The notes beneath the pieces were generated by a model. It saw nothing but the letters and a program-made list of their open reading frames with translations, ran no database searches and was not told where the DNA came from. This document shows, piece by piece, positions 37,468 to 41,106 of a stretch of 41,106 nt of DNA; within the stretch, counting starts at the first letter, position 1, and each line of letters starts with the position of its first letter. Origin of the DNA: Gordonibacter sp. 28C (GTDB lineage: Bacteria > Actinomycetota > Coriobacteriia > Coriobacteriales > Eggerthellaceae); contig NZ_PPTR01000020.1 of NCBI RefSeq assembly GCF_003339845.1, positions 1 to 41,106 on the forward strand, given 5' to 3'. Position numbers and translations under genes: made by a program.

Positions 37468-38838
37468 CTAAAAGGTTAGCATCTGTTGGATCATGCTGTA
37501 GATGCTTTCACCATAACCATCCCCAGGCACGGCCCACTTTCCATTAAGGTCCTCTAGATTAGGGGCACAACCACGACCATAAGCACTTATAACATTGTCC
37601 CAACGAGGATCGATACAATCATTTACTAGCGGATCAGTCGATGCATACAACTTGAGATGCTGTACTTGTGCTCTAAGTCCTTTGCGGACATTTTCGAACG
37701 ATGCACCACCGACAGTTGGAGAAGTTGCCCCTAATCCTCCGAAGTTACACTGCTCAGCCTTAACACTTCCGCCAAACTGCAGCCAACCGGTCTCCTTCAT
37801 AGCCTGACAAAACAATACTTCCGCACGCACCCCTTCAGCCGTTGCCTCTTCTAAGACCAGCTGGGAAAAGACTTCTATGCTCGGCGCGCCTTTTGAACTG
37901 TAATGCCGAGCAGGATAAGTCTTCCCTTTTGAATTATAGAAAGCAGTCATCTGAGCAACGCTTGTTTTGCTTGACCCCATAATAGCCGAAGGTGCATTGT
38001 CATCTGGAATTAGTTCATCGCATCCAACTCCCGCGCGGCCTTCCGCCTTCCCGCATTCAAGGTAGTGTCGGTAATACGATTCCCATGATGTACCAAAAGC
38101 ACGTCTCAAGTCGGGATACTGATTGTAGTAAGAAGCCACGGAAAAAGAAGAAGAGGCCTGCCTTCCCTCGCGCATACCGTCGGAAATGAAATGACCAAGT
38201 AACTTGCTATCAACTAAAACAAAATCAGAGCCGGCTTTTACTGAAGCATAAGCCGCGACATCAACGTTATGCTCAGCATAATACACCCCATCATATATCG
38301 CAGAGTAATCCACTCCGTCAGAGGATGCTATGACCCCTTCAATTTTACCGCATCCGCTCCCCGCGCGGCCTTCCGCCTTCCCGCATTCAAGGTAGTGTCG
38401 GTAATACGATTCCCATGATGTACCAAAAGCACGTCTCAAGTCGGGATACTGATTGTAGTAAGAAGCCACGGAAAAAGAAGAAGAGGCCTGCCTTCCCTCG
38501 CGCATACCGTCGGAAACGAAATGGGACAAAAGGCGTATATCATCTACAACGGAAACTAAACCGATGGTCACTGTAGCAAATCGTTCCAAATCTGGATTAT
38601 TGACAAGATAATACTCCCCATCATAGATCGACGCATAATCCGCACCACTCCGAGAACTAACGTAATCAATTAGCTTATCGCAGCCTATCGCAACTCTTCC
38701 CTCTAATTTTCCACATTCCACATAATGAAAATAAAATGGCTTCCAAGACGACGTGCCGAAAGCGCTTCGAAGATCAGCATACCTATTGTAGTAAGAAAGC
38801 ACAGAGAACGTCGAGGAACCTTGACGCCCTTCCGTCAT
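37468..38838 (-). CDS. Autolysin 3' part: repeats plus glucosaminidase domain
   Basis: This open frame of 456 codons has no signal peptide and begins in the middle of a repeat (MTEGRQG). It contains five YY..NPD..HY..GK.EGR units and then a C-terminal endo-beta-N-acetylglucosaminidase-like domain (FSQLVLEEATAEGVRAEVLF, MKETGWLQFGG with the catalytic Glu, CNFGGLGA). Its ATG overlaps the upstream stop as ATGA, so some re-initiation is possible, but the product would stay in the cytoplasm. It is best read as the second half of one gene broken by a 5-bp tandem duplication at 38846-38860. Confidence 0.8.
   Translation of the reverse strand: MTEGRQGSSTFSVLSYYNRYADLRSAFGTSSWKPFYFHYVECGKLEGRVAIGCDKLIDYVSSRSGADYASIYDGEYYLVNNPDLERFATVTIGLVSVVDDIRLLSHFVSDGMREGRQASSSFSVASYYNQYPDLRRAFGTSWESYYRHYLECGKAEGRAGSGCGKIEGVIASSDGVDYSAIYDGVYYAEHNVDVAAYASVKAGSDFVLVDSKLLGHFISDGMREGRQASSSFSVASYYNQYPDLRRAFGTSWESYYRHYLECGKAEGRAGVGCDELIPDDNAPSAIMGSSKTSVAQMTAFYNSKGKTYPARHYSSKGAPSIEVFSQLVLEEATAEGVRAEVLFCQAMKETGWLQFGGSVKAEQCNFGGLGATSPTVGGASFENVRKGLRAQVQHLKLYASTDPLVNDCIDPRWDNVISAYGRGCAPNLEDLNGKWAVPGDGYGESIYSMIQQMLTF
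38030..38186 (-). repeat. 157-bp exact internal repeat, copy 1
   Basis: Identical to 38360-38516 with a 330-bp period (110 codons), covering an FSVASYY...CGKAEGR unit and the end of the unit before. After one mismatch the identity continues for a further 6 bp. Such identity at DNA level means recent duplication or gene conversion. Confidence 0.95.
38360..38516 (-). repeat. 157-bp exact internal repeat, copy 2
   Basis: Second copy of the repeat at 38030-38186. Direct orientation and in-frame spacing mean recombination between the copies would delete or add exactly 110 residues of the wall-repeat region. Confidence 0.95.
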
Positions 38839-40490
38839 GCCGTCAGAAATGAAATGAAATGAGTGTAATATTTACTCATCTCCGAACCAAATGCATATGC
38901 AACATCGCTATAGGTCGACTTATAGTAAATTGGATCGAAGATATCGGAACCTTGCCTGCCTTCCATCATACCGAACTCTATAAAATGCTTAAATACCGCA
39001 GTCTTGTCAGCACCAAAAGCTTGATTTACGTCAGGATTGTGCGAAATATAATACTCGTAATCATAAACACCCTTATACTGTTCCTCGGATACTTTGAGTA
39101 AGCCGTACTGTTCAGCAATTGCTTTAGCATCAGCTATTCCAAGGCTTCGAAGATTCCCTTCACTTGCAAGAAACGCCGCATCGGTAGCATTAGTAACAAA
39201 AGCGTGTTCAACGATAATTCCTGCAATGCCGTTCTGCCTGCTCCGCTCTATTGCAGAATAATAATCAGCCAGATGACCATCATCGTAGTAAAATGGGCCA
39301 GAACCATTCACATTTTCCGAATCCCTGTACTTTATTCCCCTATCATACAATCCAAGTTCCGCCAATCGCCTTGCGATCTTCTGAGCCAGCTGCGTTCCAA
39401 CCACATGAGTCGCATGATTGAAATTACTTTCATTCGGAACATATATCTCAAACCCATAAGCTCCAGCAGTGGCAGAATTATTATGGAGGCTTACATACAC
39501 GTTCGCACCATTAGCAACCGCCCAGTCAACGCGATCATTGACACTCCTATACCTTGGCACTAGAAGCACGGTAACCCCGAAATATTGCCCTAATTCTTCT
39601 TTGCAATAACGGGCAATTAGTTCATTGACATCAGCCTCTACGATACCATTAGCAGAAGCACCGGGATCATAGACTCCAGTATTGGGGTCAATTCCATGGC
39701 CCGGATCTAGAGCTACCACTATATTTCCCGTCTGCATTCGAGCGGAAAAAACCGACACGCTAGATGACTGGGCGGCAGCAAGAGCTCCACCGACAGTGTC
39801 TTTTTCTGTTAATGAACCGTTATCGTCAATTGTAAAAACAGTGACGCTTTCCTCGGACTCCACAATTTCCGCATCGTCCAATTCCCCCAACGCTCCTTCA
39901 GGAAGAACAGTAAAGCCGTATGCACCCTTCTCGGAGCTAGGAACTAGAATGCTATATTCAGTCGCATCGTCCTTTACAAGATAATTTATCTCGGTTATCC
40001 GATATGCACCTTGAAGCATTCCTTCTTCAATATGCATCTCAAAAGACGCAGCCCCACCTGCATAGGAAAGGGCGTCTAAAAAATAAACATTACTTTCTTC
40101 ATCAACAATTTTAATGGACATATGGGATATTTCCACAGCAGAATCCAGTAAAGATACAGCAAACAGCTGAGTGTCACCATAAGATGCAACCTGCAGATCG
40201 ACATATATAAACTCAATTACTGAGGCGATATCCTTATCGAAGCTATCACTTTTAACTGCATTCTCAGCCAAAGCATTCTGAGAATCGCTAATAATTTCGC
40301 GTTGGTCTATCAACTCATGAGACTCAAGATTGTTGTCTATAGGCGGAAACACTTCGGCGGATTCATCTGTGAGGGCCTGCTGCTGTTCAAGACTATCTTC
40401 TTCTGCCGCATCCGCAACCGCAACAGGGTTTAGCCCAAATGCCAAGACAACGCCCATTAAAACCGACATCATCTTCTTTGGTAAATTCAT
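38835..40490 (-). CDS. Autolysin 5' part: secreted N-acetylmuramoyl-L-alanine amidase
   Basis: This 551-codon frame starts at ATG 40490, 6 nt after GGAGG (an ATG two codons earlier touches the ribosome site). It has a signal peptide ending at VADA-AEE, a low-complexity acidic region, a beta-rich region and an Amidase_3 domain: ALDPGHGIDP, GIVEADVN, SLHNNSAT and VEHAFVTNATD, with the zinc histidines and glutamates in place. It cleaves the peptide from peptidoglycan outside the cell. Two wall-repeat units follow (YYISHNPDV...GMMEGRQ and the start of another) before the frame stops early at a 5-bp insertion. The truncated product should still be secreted with its catalytic domain. Confidence 0.85.
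   Translation of the reverse strand: MNLPKKMMSVLMGVVLAFGLNPVAVADAAEEDSLEQQQALTDESAEVFPPIDNNLESHELIDQREIISDSQNALAENAVKSDSFDKDIASVIEFIYVDLQVASYGDTQLFAVSLLDSAVEISHMSIKIVDEESNVYFLDALSYAGGAASFEMHIEEGMLQGAYRITEINYLVKDDATEYSILVPSSEKGAYGFTVLPEGALGELDDAEIVESEESVTVFTIDDNGSLTEKDTVGGALAAAQSSSVSVFSARMQTGNIVVALDPGHGIDPNTGVYDPGASANGIVEADVNELIARYCKEELGQYFGVTVLLVPRYRSVNDRVDWAVANGANVYVSLHNNSATAGAYGFEIYVPNESNFNHATHVVGTQLAQKIARRLAELGLYDRGIKYRDSENVNGSGPFYYDDGHLADYYSAIERSRQNGIAGIIVEHAFVTNATDAAFLASEGNLRSLGIADAKAIAEQYGLLKVSEEQYKGVYDYEYYISHNPDVNQAFGADKTAVFKHFIEFGMMEGRQGSDIFDPIYYKSTYSDVAYAFGSEMSKYYTHFISFLTA
38846..38860 (+). repeat. Pentanucleotide tandem repeat (GAAAT)3 at a frameshift
   Basis: Three exact GAAAT units (ATTTC-type on the coding strand). 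The paralogous position in the other repeat units encodes HF(I/V)SDGM with only two such units, so the third copy is an insertion that shifts the reading frame. Confidence 0.9.
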
Positions 40491-40607
40491 ATTCATCCTC
40501 CAGCGTAATTCGCAATAGTACTTCATATACAAAATATGAAATATCGCATCCATAATGCTGCGCATCGATAAGCAATTAATTGTAACACGCAAAAAATGAA
40601 TGACCCA

Positions 40608-40613
40608 ATTATA
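40608..40613 (-). promoter_or_regulatory. -10 element (TATAAT) of the autolysin gene
   Basis: A perfect TATAAT on the - strand, with weak ACTTTG at 17-bp spacing as -35. The leader would be about 110 nt. Confidence 0.4.
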
Positions 40614-40950
40614 TCGACACAACAACGCAGCAAAGTTCTCAAACCACCTCCATTAACTGATATTCTGAATAAAAGCATCTTTATCACGACTCTTTCACGG
40701 GCTGGATCCGTTAGACAGACAATTGATAGCCATCTCTGATTTCTTGCCTCCCACAGTAAAACAGCCCTCTGGCATTCCAAGAACGCGAACATCTAAACGC
40801 CTTGAGTGCACAGTTCTCAAGCCTCCACCCCAACAGCACAGTCCTCCCAACTTCCTGACTCCCCATTACTGCAAGAATCAGCCCGAACGACCAGAGCAAG
40901 GAGTTTAGCGGCTTCTACCGATCAACTACCTAACCAGCTTGATCTAGTAC

Positions 40951-41043
40951 AGCTATGGCCGCGTCGAGTCGCTGGCCGACCAGTCCGCCTTTATCAGACT
41001 GCAGGAAAACAGGCACATCGCCATCTATGCGACAGCCGCATGA
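40951..41043 (+). pseudogene. Short 3' coding remnant of an unknown gene
   Basis: A 30-codon GC-rich frame ends at a TGA (41041-41043) and reads like a natural C-terminus (YGRVESLADQSAFIRLQ, then ENRHIAIYATAA). One TAG (40945-40947) separates it from a short in-frame stretch, INYLTSLI. I do not recognise the family. It may be the tail of a resident gene cut by insertion of the AT-rich cluster, or a chance frame. Confidence 0.3.
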
Positions 41044-41067
41044 AGAAAAAACATACCAATCGTATAG

Positions 41068-41080
41068 CCCCCCCCCCCCC
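41068..41080 (+). repeat. 13-C homopolymer tract
   Basis: Thirteen consecutive C residues follow an A-rich segment, 25 bp after the remnant's stop. Tracts this long are prone to slippage and also to sequencing error. No gene start is close enough within the window to say what it might control. Confidence 0.9.
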
Positions 41081-41106
41081 GAAACGCCGACAGGCCCCCG
41101 GACCAG

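Larger units (their letters stand above)
37468..40490 (-). pseudogene. Frameshifted two-domain secreted autolysin (whole locus)
   Basis: Removing one GAAAT unit at 38846-38860 joins the two frames into one 1005-residue protein: signal peptide, N-acetylmuramoyl-L-alanine amidase, seven wall-repeat units and glucosaminidase. The break falls within the HFISDGM.EGRQ motif, which three other repeat units keep intact. The architecture recalls bifunctional autolysins such as staphylococcal Atl, with different linker repeats. It could be a true pseudogene, a phase-variable gene or an assembly error. Confidence 0.75.
40491..41106. other. Autolysin leader and degenerate right edge
   Basis: This is 616 bp without an intact gene. 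The left 130 bp are AT-rich and act as leader/promoter for the autolysin. 40640-40940 has no convincing open frame on either strand. From about 40951 the composition returns to GC-rich and a short coding-like remnant appears, followed by A- and C-runs. Confidence 0.5.

Noticed and set aside
38030-38516. Possible CRISPR array or mobile repeat, because of long exact direct repeats.
   Set aside because: There are only two copies, 157 bp long with a codon-multiple period, and they lie within a protein-repeat region, so they are intragenic duplications.
40711-40899. A 62-codon leftward frame near the right edge.
   Set aside because: It has no ribosome site or recognisable motif, and its composition is unlike a conserved protein; treated as chance.

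Overview
The window is 41 kb of a surface-polysaccharide locus from what looks like a high-GC Gram-positive actinobacterium, probably of the Coriobacteriia (Eggerthella/Gordonibacter-like). I infer this from three things: the very GC-rich core genes with frequent GTG and TTG starts and strong GGAGG ribosome sites, the C-terminal modules resembling cell-wall-binding (CWB2) repeats, and the secreted amidase/glucosaminidase with YY..NPD..HF..GM.EGR repeats. The assignment rests on protein style only; no rRNA or marker gene is present.

Layout. (1) 1-4139, + strand, very GC-rich: a universal stress protein, then a chain-initiation set (GT4 glycosyltransferase, DegT/PglE-like sugar aminotransferase, small PglC-like polyprenyl-phosphate sugar-1-phosphate transferase). 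(2) 4180-12087, - strand, one tightly overlapped operon of seven genes: a giant YfhO-like GT-C membrane protein, WecE (dTDP-Fuc4N aminotransferase), a polyprenyl-phosphate glycosyltransferase with two C-terminal membrane helices, an NAD-dependent epimerase, an ATP-grasp ligase, and two four-helix EamA-half (ArnE/ArnF-like) proteins. It has the logic of the arn lipid A modification system plus an ATP-grasp enzyme. (3) 12278-17233: three glycosyltransferases, one GlfT2-like and one with a degenerate second GT-A domain. (4) 17266-20672, - strand, GC-rich again: rmlA-rmlD-rmlB-rmlC for dTDP-L-rhamnose. (5) 20992-34061: an ABC exporter (wzm, wzt) facing manC-gmd-rmd and two large glycosyltransferases, plus another large GT4. 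This is the gene content of an A-band-like D-rhamnan pathway, but the Wzt ATPase ends in three CWB2-like repeats. (6) 34098-37310: a second three-component glycosylation set (GT-C, GtrB-like, GtrA-like). (7) 37468-40490: a secreted autolysin, amidase plus glucosaminidase, split by a 5-bp tandem-repeat frameshift. (8) 40491-41106: an AT-rich leader, a degenerate GC-rich coding fragment and a 13-C tract.

How the parts may work together (inference): a PglC-like enzyme starts a chain on undecaprenyl phosphate, cytoplasmic glycosyltransferases extend it with L-rhamnose, D-rhamnose and other sugars, and Wzm/Wzt exports it, with the CWB2-like modules perhaps reading the chain. Two independent polyprenyl-phosphate-sugar modules (regions 2 and 6) then decorate the polymer or other wall glycans outside the cell. 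Composition switches repeatedly, from GC-rich to AT-rich, back to GC-rich at rml and then AT-rich, as expected for a mosaic, exchangeable glycan locus. No Wzx/Wzy, LCP-type ligase, glf mutase or integrase is visible in the window.
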